39,449 bases of DNA from an uncultured Verrucomicrobiota bacterium (GTDB taxonomy: Bacteria; Verrucomicrobiota; Verrucomicrobiia; Opitutales; Seribacteraceae), in the NCBI GenBank assembly GCA_902615835.1, contig CACMQL010000016.1, positions 1 through 39,449 of the forward strand, in the 5' to 3' direction. A model generated the notes under the pieces. The model worked only from the letters and a program-made list of their open reading frames with translations. It had not been told where the DNA came from and searched no databases. This document shows, piece by piece, positions 30,342 to 37,661 of the stretch; the stretch's first letter is position 1; each line of letters starts with the position of its first letter. The position numbers and the translations under genes are program-made.

Positions 30342-31529
30342 TTATTTCGCGGGAATCGCGTGGTGTCTTTTCCGAAGTTCATCAAGAGCTGATTTGATAT
30401 GCACCTTATCCATGGCATGAACCTCGACACCTTCCCCAATTCCCTGAATAAGGGTAATGGTCAACTCACCCCCCAGATGCTCGCGGAACTCATCGAGTCC
30501 TTTGAGTATAACCGAAATGTTATCTGCATCGACCTGATGCAAAAGGGCATCGTAGGTGGTAAACCCAAGTCGTTCAATCAATTCAATCGCACGGTAAGCC
30601 GTCGTTTCCTCAACCAGGCGGATACGGGTGGAATATAACAGATCCACCGCTAGGCCAATGGCCACGGCATCACCGTGCCCGATCCGGAAATCGGAAAGCT
30701 GTTCGAGTTTGTGGGCCACCCAATGACCGAAGTCCAGTGGGCGGGCGGAACCTTTTTCAAAAGGATCTCCTGAAGTTGCAATGTGGTCTAAATGCAGGGC
30801 TGCACTTTTACGGATTACTTCTTCCATGGCTCCCATATCAAAGCTGGCCAGTTCATCCGCCTTTTCTTCAATTTGTTCAAAAAAGGAACGGTCACGGATG
30901 AGAGCGACCTTGACTGCCTCAATAAAACCGGCCCGTTTCTGATTACTTGGCAAACCGCGGAGAAAGGAGAAATCATTGACCACCGCGTCCGGCACCGAAA
31001 AGGTGCCCACCCAGTTTTTCTTTCCAAAATAATTAATCCCGTTTTTCACGCCGACCCCACCATCTCCTTGGCTCAGGCTGGTGGTGGGGTAACGGATCAG
31101 GCGGAGACCGCGATGGGCGGTTGCGGTGGCAAAACCCACCATGTCCAAGGCGGCACCCCCGCCAATGGCGATAACATAGGAATGTCTGCACATGGCGTGC
31201 TTATGCAGATCGTTCCAAATTTGTTCAATGTATTGGAAATTATTCTTGGCCGGTTCTCCCCCGGAGCAAAATTTGGGTGGGCATACCAAATCCAGACGGT
31301 CTTCCCGTGAACGGAAATAGCTCGCAATCTGTTCGGGAAGATTAGGCATGCCATCGAGCAGACCTTCGTCCAGGTAGACGATGGCCTTAGTTGGATGTCC
31401 CTTCTGTCTGGGCTGCAGGATATCTGCCAGCGTTTCATTGGTCGCCGAAAAAGAATCACAGGTGAAGAAGACACGGTGGGTAAAATCCAGCCGGATATTA
31501 CGTTTTATCGTGGCAAAGCGTGAGGACAT
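30342..31529 (-). CDS. eboD: EboD-like 3-dehydroquinate-synthase family protein
   Basis: A 395-residue protein of the dehydroquinate-synthase/sugar-phosphate cyclase superfamily. It keeps the NAD-binding glycine motif (IAIGGGAALDMVGF), the substrate loop (YPTTSLSQGDGGVGVKNGIN) and all three likely metal ligands: Glu in AGFIEAVK, His in LDFGHWVAH and His in RIGHGDAVAIG. An active metal site is therefore likely. The reaction in ebo clusters is not known, and it need not be shikimate synthesis: no aro genes are nearby, and the long N-terminal part differs from AroB. It lies 24 bp after eboC and 2 bp before eboF. Confidence 0.82.
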   Translation of the reverse strand: MSSRFATIKRNIRLDFTHRVFFTCDSFSATNETLADILQPRQKGHPTKAIVYLDEGLLDGMPNLPEQIASYFRSREDRLDLVCPPKFCSGGEPAKNNFQYIEQIWNDLHKHAMCRHSYVIAIGGGAALDMVGFATATAHRGLRLIRYPTTSLSQGDGGVGVKNGINYFGKKNWVGTFSVPDAVVNDFSFLRGLPSNQKRAGFIEAVKVALIRDRSFFEQIEEKADELASFDMGAMEEVIRKSAALHLDHIATSGDPFEKGSARPLDFGHWVAHKLEQLSDFRIGHGDAVAIGLAVDLLYSTRIRLVEETTAYRAIELIERLGFTTYDALLHQVDADNISVILKGLDEFREHLGGELTITLIQGIGEGVEVHAMDKVHIKSALDELRKRHHAIPAK

Positions 31530-31553
31530 GAAAAAATTATCGTAGATCGGGAT

Positions 31554-32486
31554 CTAGGTCGCCGCAAACTTCTTTTGTAGAATCTGAGCAGAAAATTGGG
31601 CAAGGTAGCAGGGTGCCATTAGGGCGGGTGCGAAGAGAGAAACAGCCAGGGCATCCACTGAACAAATCCCGGCTAGAAGCATGGAAACACCCTGTCCAAT
31701 AGACCCTGGGATCCGGGTATTTTTCATCATCATTATTGCTTTTACTATAACCCATCCAAGAAACAGTCCGCTTAAGTTCAGTAAAAATGCCCGGGTGGGA
31801 TCGAGATGGTTCCACAAAACCAACAAACTCAATATGACCAAACAGGGACTGAAGAGAAGAAGGGTTGCAAGCGAACCGGACTGATGGGCATCCTGTCGTT
31901 TGGTTTCCTTCCGGGCAAACAGGCTAATGCCCACCACATATCCTCCCACGCACAACGAACCAACGATCACTTGATTCATGGTCTCGGCTCCTGCGGCTGA
32001 CCCAGCAGCCAGCCACAAAAAGCTACGGCAACTTCCCATAATCCATACAGAACCAACCCATTTTTTGTGACACCAATCGTAAAGGCAGACCGCTCCGATC
32101 AGCAGACCCGTCCACCAGACGGAGGTCGATGCCGGTCCCACCATAATTCCACCACCAAAGAGTATGAAAAGTATGCCCATAGCCCACACCCTGGAAGCTT
32201 TAATTTGACCCGAGGGGATGGGGCGGTGTGGATTAAATTGCCGGTCAAAATTTTGATCAAACGCGTCATTTAACACGCACCCCCCGGAATATACGAAACT
32301 GGCTCCAATAAGAACCCACCCGAGTACTCCCCAATCAAAGAGAAAGGGATCATGCCAGGCCGGAGTTTGCCCCACGATTTTTTCAACCGATTGATTGATG
32401 GTCCATGCAGCCAGACAATTTGTCCAGACCGTAGGCAGGTTGGATGCACGGGAGAGAGTCAGGGCGAGACTTACAATTGAGGGCAT
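31554..32486 (-). CDS. eboC: EboC-like UbiA-family prenyltransferase
   Basis: A 310-residue membrane protein of the UbiA superfamily, whose members transfer prenyl groups to aromatic or other acceptors in the membrane. The first Asp-rich motif is intact (NDAFDQNFD, about residues 72-80, followed by RPIPSG) and a second motif-like segment occurs as LYDWCHKKW. About eight hydrophobic helices are visible. Position between a TIM-barrel gene and a dehydroquinate-synthase-like gene fits EboC. The prenyl donor and acceptor cannot be read from the sequence. It is 14 bp after eboE and ends in TAG. Confidence 0.82.
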   Translation of the reverse strand: MPSIVSLALTLSRASNLPTVWTNCLAAWTINQSVEKIVGQTPAWHDPFLFDWGVLGWVLIGASFVYSGGCVLNDAFDQNFDRQFNPHRPIPSGQIKASRVWAMGILFILFGGGIMVGPASTSVWWTGLLIGAVCLYDWCHKKWVGSVWIMGSCRSFLWLAAGSAAGAETMNQVIVGSLCVGGYVVGISLFARKETKRQDAHQSGSLATLLLFSPCLVILSLLVLWNHLDPTRAFLLNLSGLFLGWVIVKAIMMMKNTRIPGSIGQGVSMLLAGICSVDALAVSLFAPALMAPCYLAQFSAQILQKKFAAT

Positions 32487-32500
32487 GGTGAATGGGCGGT

Positions 32501-33682
32501 CTAGTTTTCTTCAGGACTGAACCCGATTTTACGAATCTGTTCCAATGTCCAATCATATTCTTTGCCGACCTGTTCTACGACCGTGCCGGCTTGCAGTTCA
32601 CCGGGCAGGACTTCCCACGTGTAAGTTTCCATTTCCAAATGCCGGCAGGCACCTTGATTTTTACTGAGCCAGAAAAGGGTGTCAATTACATGAAGTCGGG
32701 TGTCTCCCAAATCACCTCCAGGAGAGGCGTGTAGGGGGATATGAAAATGGATTCTCCATTCATCCGCTTCCGGGAGATTCCCCCGCCTTTGCATTTCCAG
32801 GGCAGTGTCCAGATCCTTAATTCTTCGAATGCAATTTCCATTTTTGCCCAAGGTCACCTGATGAAGGTAGACCGGCTCAATAAAATCCCGCAACCTCAGC
32901 AAGTTATTCGGGGTTGGCTTGACGGAAAGGGCCGAACTCAGATGTAGTTTGCTTAGGCGGATATCATGCCTTTTAAGAGCGTCCAGTCCTTCATGGGCAT
33001 CCTCAAATTCAACCGCCAAATGGCAACAGTCGTAATTCACCCCGATCCGTTTCCGGATAATCTCCTCATCCGTATCCTGCTGAAATAATTTTTCAAAAAA
33101 AGTAACTGTTTCCTGGGTGGTCTCGAACAGGCCGAGCGGTTCCGGTTCCATACCCAGATGCAGGTCGAGATTTTTGGAACTGGCTATTTTTTCCATTTCC
33201 AGGGCACAGGCATTGACCTTTTTTAGGAGTGCATCCGGAATCTCCCCATCGGGGAGGAATTCCTTAAAGGAGCCGGGTAGGGTGCTGACACTTCCTTCCT
33301 CTCCCGGATCAAGTAATTTTTCGAGGATGGAAAAGAGGAGCAGGGTGTAATCCAGGCGTTCGTTGGTGGTCCAGTCCGGGCGGTATACTTTTTCCTTGAC
33401 CGGTGAGCCGTGAAAATTGCCGTGTGAAAAACCATTGATTGTGAAAACATAGGCGTTTTTTTGGTCAAGCCACTTCCGAAACTGGAAAAGCTTCCTTGGT
33501 TCGGATAATTCCTGGGCCGCGGGAGCACCCAGTCGTAACCCAATTGCAAATCTTTGGTCCGCAGCGACTCCCTTCCTCACCTCTATGACATACTTTTCCA
33601 AAGAATCAAAAGTCTGCTGCCAGTTGTTTCCACGGTGAACATTTGTGCAGTAGGCTAAATGAGCGTGGCGGCTAAATTTCAT
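32501..33682 (-). CDS. eboE: EboE-like xylose-isomerase-fold TIM-barrel protein
   Basis: A 393-residue protein of the xylose isomerase/AP endonuclease 2 TIM-barrel superfamily. The pattern of acidic and His ligands at strand ends is visible: LHLGMEPEPLG (Glu), NYDCCHLAVEF (Asp/His), LSKLHLSSA (His), IHFHIPLH (His) and RHLEMETYTW (Glu). Proteins of this fold isomerise or epimerise sugars or hydrolyse phosphates; the EboE substrate is unknown. First gene of the four-gene ebo run. Its leader (33683-33804) contains a strong terminator-type hairpin on the same strand. The gene ends in TAG, showing that TAG is an ordinary stop in this genome. Confidence 0.82.
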   Translation of the reverse strand: MKFSRHAHLAYCTNVHRGNNWQQTFDSLEKYVIEVRKGVAADQRFAIGLRLGAPAAQELSEPRKLFQFRKWLDQKNAYVFTINGFSHGNFHGSPVKEKVYRPDWTTNERLDYTLLLFSILEKLLDPGEEGSVSTLPGSFKEFLPDGEIPDALLKKVNACALEMEKIASSKNLDLHLGMEPEPLGLFETTQETVTFFEKLFQQDTDEEIIRKRIGVNYDCCHLAVEFEDAHEGLDALKRHDIRLSKLHLSSALSVKPTPNNLLRLRDFIEPVYLHQVTLGKNGNCIRRIKDLDTALEMQRRGNLPEADEWRIHFHIPLHASPGGDLGDTRLHVIDTLFWLSKNQGACRHLEMETYTWEVLPGELQAGTVVEQVGKEYDWTLEQIRKIGFSPEEN

Positions 33683-33870
33683 AAGAAAGTTGATCCATAG
33701 AAAGGACGTGGAGGCAAGACAAGGTAATCTGTTTTATAATACGGCTTTCTTTTTAATGGGAAGGCTATAAAACAAAAATGCGTGACCCAGCCCAGGTCAC
33801 GCATATTATGCAACTCAATTAAGAGTCTGTTTTGCCCTTTGTGATACAAGTTTTGCATGTTGGATGCCAA
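33679..33870 (-). other. Possible leader ORF upstream of eboE (63 codons, weak)
   Basis: An open frame of 63 codons that spans the leader hairpin and ends in an ATGA overlap with the eboE start. The overlap would suit a coupled leader peptide. The composition (many aromatic residues, no recognisable motif) and the absence of a ribosome site argue that it may be chance. Confidence 0.15.
33767..33804 (-). terminator. Rho-independent terminator-like hairpin in the ebo leader
   Basis: On the minus strand a perfect 10-bp stem (ATGCGTGACC, 33804-33795, and GGTCACGCAT, 33787-33778) closes a 7-nt loop and is followed by TTTTTGTTTT. This is a textbook intrinsic terminator, yet it points toward eboE, 84 bp before its start codon, with no minus-strand gene upstream for it to end. 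It would act as an attenuator of the ebo operon or end a short RNA. On the plus strand the stem has no following T-run. Confidence 0.7.
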
Positions 33871-33921
33871 TTTTCAAAAACCCCATAAAAAGGCAGAAAA
33901 AACTTTTTTTAATCAGTCTTC

Positions 33922-33949
33922 TTGTCACGCTGGTAAAAATTTTTACACT
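33922..33949 (+). promoter_or_regulatory. Candidate promoter of the ECF sigma gene
   Basis: TTGTCA (33922-33927) and TACACT (33944-33949) are separated by 16 bp and lie 43 bp before the preferred ATG at 33993. This is a housekeeping-type match of moderate quality. It also argues against translation starting at 33864, upstream of these boxes. Confidence 0.35.
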
Positions 33950-33992
33950 TAAAACAAATGATCTTAGTATTAACGCCTTCTTCTATACACTT

Positions 33993-34517
33993 ATGATCAC
34001 TGAACCTATCTGGAAGTCCTGGTTTGCCCGGCATGGGAATAAACTCCTTCTTTTCGCCAGGCAACAAGCCCGAAACCCTCATGATGCGGAGGATTTGGTA
34101 CAGGAAGCATTTGTGCGAATCTGGAGACTTTACGGTCATACCGGAGAAGTTGCACCTGGGCTGGTGTATCGGGCCATTCGTAGATTGGCAATTGACTGGG
34201 CACGGAGTATTGACCGCCGGGTAATTCGTGAACAGAAAACCTATGATTTGTCTCCGTTATCATCCGCCTTTGAGGATTCTCTTGAAAAAGATGAGCGCCA
34301 ACAGGCACTCCTCCGGGCAGTCGATCGTCTTCCGGAAGAACAGAAAGAAGTCCTCACCCTTAAAATTTGGGGGGAACTTACCTTTGATGAAATTGCCCGT
34401 ACTCTGGATATGTCCCTAAACACGGTTGCTTCACGATACCGCTACGCCCTACAAAAACTCAAGGACTGGGTACCGGAAGAACTTGAAAGTCCTAATCCGA
34501 ACCTCTCCCCATCATGA
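33993..34517 (+). CDS. ECF-type RNA polymerase sigma factor
   Basis: A 174-residue sigma-70 family factor of the extracytoplasmic-function type, directing RNA polymerase to stress or envelope promoters. Region 2 (NPHDAEDLVQEAFVRIWR) and region 4 (LPEEQKEVLTLKIWGELTFDEIARTLDMS, shown here only to locate it by its first 10 residues LPEEQKEVLT) are both clear; regions 1 and 3 are absent, as expected. The open frame reaches back to 33864, but the added residues are unlike any sigma N terminus, so ATG 33993 is preferred. The stop overlaps the next ATG (ATGA), the usual link between an ECF factor and its anti-sigma factor. Confidence 0.9.
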   Translation: MITEPIWKSWFARHGNKLLLFARQQARNPHDAEDLVQEAFVRIWRLYGHTGEVAPGLVYRAIRRLAIDWARSIDRRVIREQKTYDLSPLSSAFEDSLEKDERQQALLRAVDRLPEEQKEVLTLKIWGELTFDEIARTLDMSLNTVASRYRYALQKLKDWVPEELESPNPNLSPS

Positions 34518-35098
34518 ATGATTTTGAATCCCTTGAAAAGGAACTCAGGTCCCTGACTCCCAAAAAACCTTCACTTCGACTTTCCGATCGTATTGAGCAA
34601 GGCTTGGGGGATGCCGGTAATTTAGCGATGCGTAGACTCCCGGAGGAAGTAAAATCTTCCCCCGCTGCCAAGAAATCGAACATTTTATTTTTTCCATGGT
34701 TAGGCATAGGTATTGCCGCTTCTCTGATCTTAACTTTTCTAAGTGTTTACTTCTTGAAATTGGGGGAAAATGAGAATCTTTCCCCGCCTTCTGCAGAGAT
34801 TCCTGTTTTCGATGCTGTTCCTGGTGAAGATCCGGAAAGTCCTATTCACGGTGTTTCTGTCGCTGAACTGGAAGCGCGATCAGGCATGCCCGTTGGGGGA
34901 TGGATGCCCACTTTTCAGGAAAGGCTGCTTGACCGGGTTGATGAGGGAGTGATCGCCCGTCCCGGAGGATTGCCCGCCCGTCAGGTCCGAATGCATTATC
35001 TTGATGAAATTCTTTGGCAACACCCCGCTATTGATCAACGCATTCTTTCCAGCCAACCCCGCCAGGAGATTATTCTAATCGACCTCGATCTCTATTAA
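34514..35098 (+). CDS. Putative membrane anti-sigma factor
   Basis: A 194-residue protein with one membrane helix (about 57-82), a charged cytoplasmic N-terminal part of about 55 residues and a C-terminal part outside the membrane. No HxxxCxxC zinc anti-sigma motif and no clear family match are visible. The function is inferred from topology and from the 4-bp overlap with the ECF sigma gene. The outer part includes a Met/Pro-rich segment (SGMPVGGWMPTFQE) and ends with LIDLDLY. It could release the sigma factor on envelope stress. If it is not an anti-sigma factor, it is an unassigned single-pass protein. Confidence 0.6.
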   Translation: MNDFESLEKELRSLTPKKPSLRLSDRIEQGLGDAGNLAMRRLPEEVKSSPAAKKSNILFFPWLGIGIAASLILTFLSVYFLKLGENENLSPPSAEIPVFDAVPGEDPESPIHGVSVAELEARSGMPVGGWMPTFQERLLDRVDEGVIARPGGLPARQVRMHYLDEILWQHPAIDQRILSSQPRQEIILIDLDLY

Positions 35099-35103
35099 AT
35101 GGT

Positions 35104-35150
35104 TTTATGCCCATTTGTTATTTATTTTGAAATAATCAAGGTGGCATAAA
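35104..35150. repeat. Intergenic inverted repeat before the PDZ gene
   Basis: TTTATGCC (35104-35111) and GGCATAAA (35143-35150) are perfect 8-bp arms 31 bp apart, with a smaller A/T-rich repeat inside (TTATTT and AAATAA). They lie between the putative anti-sigma gene and the PDZ gene. Possible operator or leader structure; it has no T-run. Confidence 0.25.
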
Positions 35151-35168
35151 CATACGAGAGATCTGCAA

Positions 35169-36008
35169 ATGAAAATAGCTCATATAAGTTTGTCACTTTC
35201 ATACACTCTTTTATTTTTTTCTTCGGTTTGTCTGGCCGCTCAAACACATTTGGATGTTGAAAAAGTAACCTTCCTCGGAGTCAGTACTTCCACCTTGACC
35301 GTGGGAATGAGTGAACAGTTAAACCTACCTAGAGGGGTTCACTTAAGTATTGATCAAGTATCTCCTCAAAGTCCGGCCGAGCAAGCCGGGCTCAAACTTT
35401 ACGATGTTCTTTTAAGAATGGAAGACCAAATTTTGGTCAATTCTGCTCAACTCAAAGCTTTAATCCGAATGAAAAACCCTGGAGATCTTGTTCAATTGAA
35501 AATACTTCGAAAGGGCAAGCCCATGACCCTCGAGGTTAAACTTACCGAGTCGGAGGTAGCATTGATCGAAACAATGGGACGCCCCCAGCGATTTGACTCG
35601 AGGCCTTTGTTCCCAACAGATCTCTTCTCGCAGGATCCTTTTTTCCGGAATAATAATTCATCCATCATGGAACTGCTTAAGAAACATGGTTTTAATTCCA
35701 TGCCGGGTATTACTCAAAACAGTCGCATGAATCAAGACCCCTTCGACATCGACAGTCCTTTGCATGGTCCGAGTTCCAGTCCGGGTAATGTACAATCTTT
35801 CAACTATTCCTCCGAACAAAAGCAAATCATCACAACGGATGAGCTGGGCACATTGGAGTATTCCGTGAAGGACCAGAACAAACACCTGCGGGCAACATCC
35901 CCGGATGGGGAAGTGCTCTTTGATGGACCTGTCAATACCGATGAAGACCGTAAGAATCTACCCAAGGATCTTCACCAACGCCTCGAAAAGCTCGAATGCA
36001 GACTCTAA
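35169..36008 (+). CDS. Exported PDZ-domain protein
   Basis: A 279-residue protein with a signal peptide (cleavage about residue 24, CLAA|QT) and one PDZ domain (about 33-125; FLGVSTSTLTVG, SPQSPAEQAGLKLYDVLLRM, VQLKILRKGKP). The C-terminal half is polar and low in structure (many Ser, Asn, Gln), ending in a charged segment with similarity to nothing I recognise. There is no trypsin-like or other protease domain, so it is not DegS or HtrA. It lies 70 bp after the putative anti-sigma gene, so it may belong to the same envelope-stress group: a PDZ that senses protein C termini in the periplasm would suit, but this is inference. Confidence 0.75.
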   Translation: MKIAHISLSLSYTLLFFSSVCLAAQTHLDVEKVTFLGVSTSTLTVGMSEQLNLPRGVHLSIDQVSPQSPAEQAGLKLYDVLLRMEDQILVNSAQLKALIRMKNPGDLVQLKILRKGKPMTLEVKLTESEVALIETMGRPQRFDSRPLFPTDLFSQDPFFRNNNSSIMELLKKHGFNSMPGITQNSRMNQDPFDIDSPLHGPSSSPGNVQSFNYSSEQKQIITTDELGTLEYSVKDQNKHLRATSPDGEVLFDGPVNTDEDRKNLPKDLHQRLEKLECRL

Positions 36009-36012
36009 TAGC

Positions 36013-36055
36013 CTAAATTTAGAGCATTTATTTCTACTCTTTTAAATAAATTTAG
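36013..36055. repeat. Inverted repeat upstream of the barrel gene
   Basis: CTAAATTTA (36013-36021) and TAAATTTAG (36047-36055) are perfect 9-bp arms 25 bp apart, starting 5 bp after the PDZ stop and ending 61 bp before the porin-like ATG. AGAG/CTCT inside could extend the pairing with a bulge. No T-run follows. It may be an operator or an mRNA hairpin. Confidence 0.35.
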
Positions 36056-36116
36056 GAGTGAAATTTCTGCTTGACCCCGAAAAATGAGTACTAGATTATG
36101 GAAGGTCTGATACATC

Positions 36117-37514
36117 ATGAAATTATTTAATACCCTCACCGCCTGCTTTGCAGCTATTTCCGCTACTGCTTCTGCCCAAACTTCACGCATGATGATGCCT
36201 GCGGTGTCATCTCCCTCAGTTGCTGATGGAGGAACAGAATTGGGTGCAAACAGCACCCTTACTGCAAGCGGCATTGCCCTCGACAATCGCGTGAAAATGC
36301 GTGGATTTATTGATTTTCGTTACGATTACACAAACATTGATGAATTAGTTGCCGATGATGATGCCCGATTTCGCTCTGCGGCTGACATCGACTTCCTTTT
36401 TGACTTTTCCCCTGTTACTGGAGAAATTCACTTCGCTGCTTCACCAGACAGCGTTGGCCTTGAGCAAGCGTTCTTACGATACAATTTTAACCAAGATTTT
36501 AGTTTAACCGCTGGTAGACAGCTGACCGTACTTGGTTTCGAAAAAGACGAATCTCCTAATATGTATCAAACATCCTATGCTTATTTGACTGATGTAAGTG
36601 CAGATGTTCAAGGTGGAGGTGCCGCCTTGGAAAGTTTTATAGGTTTGTCTTCATTACGAACGGTTGGTCAAACAACCTTCAAAAATTTCACCCCTCTCGT
36701 AAATCTTGATACAACTTCAGGCACTCCAGCTGCACTTGCAAATATTTCATTCATTGCTGCCAATTATGCTACGACTCATCCTTATTTATTAGCAAATCCA
36801 ATGAAAGAATTTGGAGATGGTAATGCCGACCCTTTTCAAATTCCTTCTTTTCGTAGAAATTATGTTGATGGTTTACGTTTAAATTTTAATAACGGACAAT
36901 TTGGTTTTGTTGCTGGTCTTCACAATGGTTATTTTACAAGCAGCGATAATCTCAACGATGGAAATATCGGATTAGATATTGCTGCTTCTGTTATGATTAT
37001 TCCTGGCTTGGAATTTCGTATTGGTTTTGGTTATGAAAACAACGATGCTTACAATGATTCTATTGAACATTACAACACATGGGCTTCAGGCTTAAAATCA
37101 GCTTTAATTGCTGATTCCAGACCTGAGGCTAACAGCATACGAATATTCCCAGAGTCTGACGACATCAGTCAGTTCAACTTCTTGCTATCCTATCAAACAG
37201 GTGGTTTGACCCTCGCATTTGAGTGGGACCTTTGGAATGTGTATGTCATCGACATGTGGAACTTGATGTTCTTGGCCAACTATCAGTTCAACGATGTTTT
37301 CGGTCTTACCTTCCGTTATTCCCACGAAGACTTCGAAGCGGGTGTTCCTGGAGGTGGAGAGGGAAGCAGTAACCGTTTCACGATCGGACCTATATTCTCT
37401 GTTACTGATAACCTCACGGTCGGCATCGAGTACTCTCACGCTGAACTTGATTCCGACAATACTGGTGATACCAGCGTGGATGAACTATACGCTGAAACCA
37501 TCTTTTCTTTCTAA
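36117..37514 (+). CDS. Outer-membrane beta-barrel (porin-like) protein, copy 1
   Basis: A 465-residue exported protein. The signal peptide (MKLFNTLTACFAAISATASA|QTS) is clear. The mature part is rich in alternating strands with aromatic girdles (for example RMRGF-like turns, FNFLLSYQTGGLTLAFEWDL, FGLTFRYSHEDFE) and ends in the C-terminal Phe (ETIFSF) that typifies BAM substrates. It is presumably an outer-membrane channel; the solute is unknown. A GGAAGG ribosome site lies 11 bp before the ATG. A terminator follows at 37541. Copy 2 (37662-39065) is a tandem paralogue with the same order of motifs. A+T content is visibly higher than in the genes to the left. Confidence 0.82.
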   Translation: MKLFNTLTACFAAISATASAQTSRMMMPAVSSPSVADGGTELGANSTLTASGIALDNRVKMRGFIDFRYDYTNIDELVADDDARFRSAADIDFLFDFSPVTGEIHFAASPDSVGLEQAFLRYNFNQDFSLTAGRQLTVLGFEKDESPNMYQTSYAYLTDVSADVQGGGAALESFIGLSSLRTVGQTTFKNFTPLVNLDTTSGTPAALANISFIAANYATTHPYLLANPMKEFGDGNADPFQIPSFRRNYVDGLRLNFNNGQFGFVAGLHNGYFTSSDNLNDGNIGLDIAASVMIIPGLEFRIGFGYENNDAYNDSIEHYNTWASGLKSALIADSRPEANSIRIFPESDDISQFNFLLSYQTGGLTLAFEWDLWNVYVIDMWNLMFLANYQFNDVFGLTFRYSHEDFEAGVPGGGEGSSNRFTIGPIFSVTDNLTVGIEYSHAELDSDNTGDTSVDELYAETIFSF

Positions 37515-37540
37515 GAGTTAGAATATTCATGATTTTAAGA

Positions 37541-37567
37541 AAGCCCGCCACTCGGCGGGCTTTTTTG
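37541..37567 (+). terminator. Rho-independent terminator after barrel copy 1
   Basis: A GC-rich 7-bp stem (GCCCGCC, 37543-37549; GGCGGGC, 37554-37560) with a 4-nt loop, preceded by AA and followed by TTTTTT, sits 26 bp after the stop of copy 1. Confidence 0.9.
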
Positions 37568-37576
37568 TACCCGAGT

Positions 37577-37590
37577 TGGAAAATTTTCCA
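37577..37590. promoter_or_regulatory. 14-bp perfect palindrome upstream of barrel copy 2
   Basis: TGGAAAATTTTCCA is a perfect 14-bp palindrome, lying just after the terminator of copy 1 and 3 bp before a TTGACC box (37594-37599). It looks like a dimeric repressor site. No matching palindrome was noticed before copy 1. Confidence 0.4.
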
Positions 37591-37661
37591 CGATTGACCA
37601 AAACGACCTTTATCTATTTCATAACACTTTTCCCTACTACCTCAGACAGATAAAGTTATCC

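Larger units (their letters stand above)
33683..33992. other. 310-bp intergenic region between divergent eboE and the ECF sigma gene
   Basis: It holds the minus-strand terminator-like hairpin (33767-33804), a CATAAT -10-like box on the minus strand directly next to it (33805-33810), the weak 63-codon frame, and a plausible plus-strand promoter (33922-33949). The rest is A/T-rich without other structure that I could recognise. Confidence 0.6.

Noticed and set aside
33864-33992. Longer N terminus for the ECF sigma factor
   Set aside because: The extra 43 residues do not resemble a sigma factor, and the likely promoter lies inside this stretch.
36071-36099. TTGACC / GATTAT boxes as the promoter of barrel copy 1
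   Set aside because: The start site would fall at about 36106, removing the GGAAGG ribosome site at 36100-36105 from the transcript.
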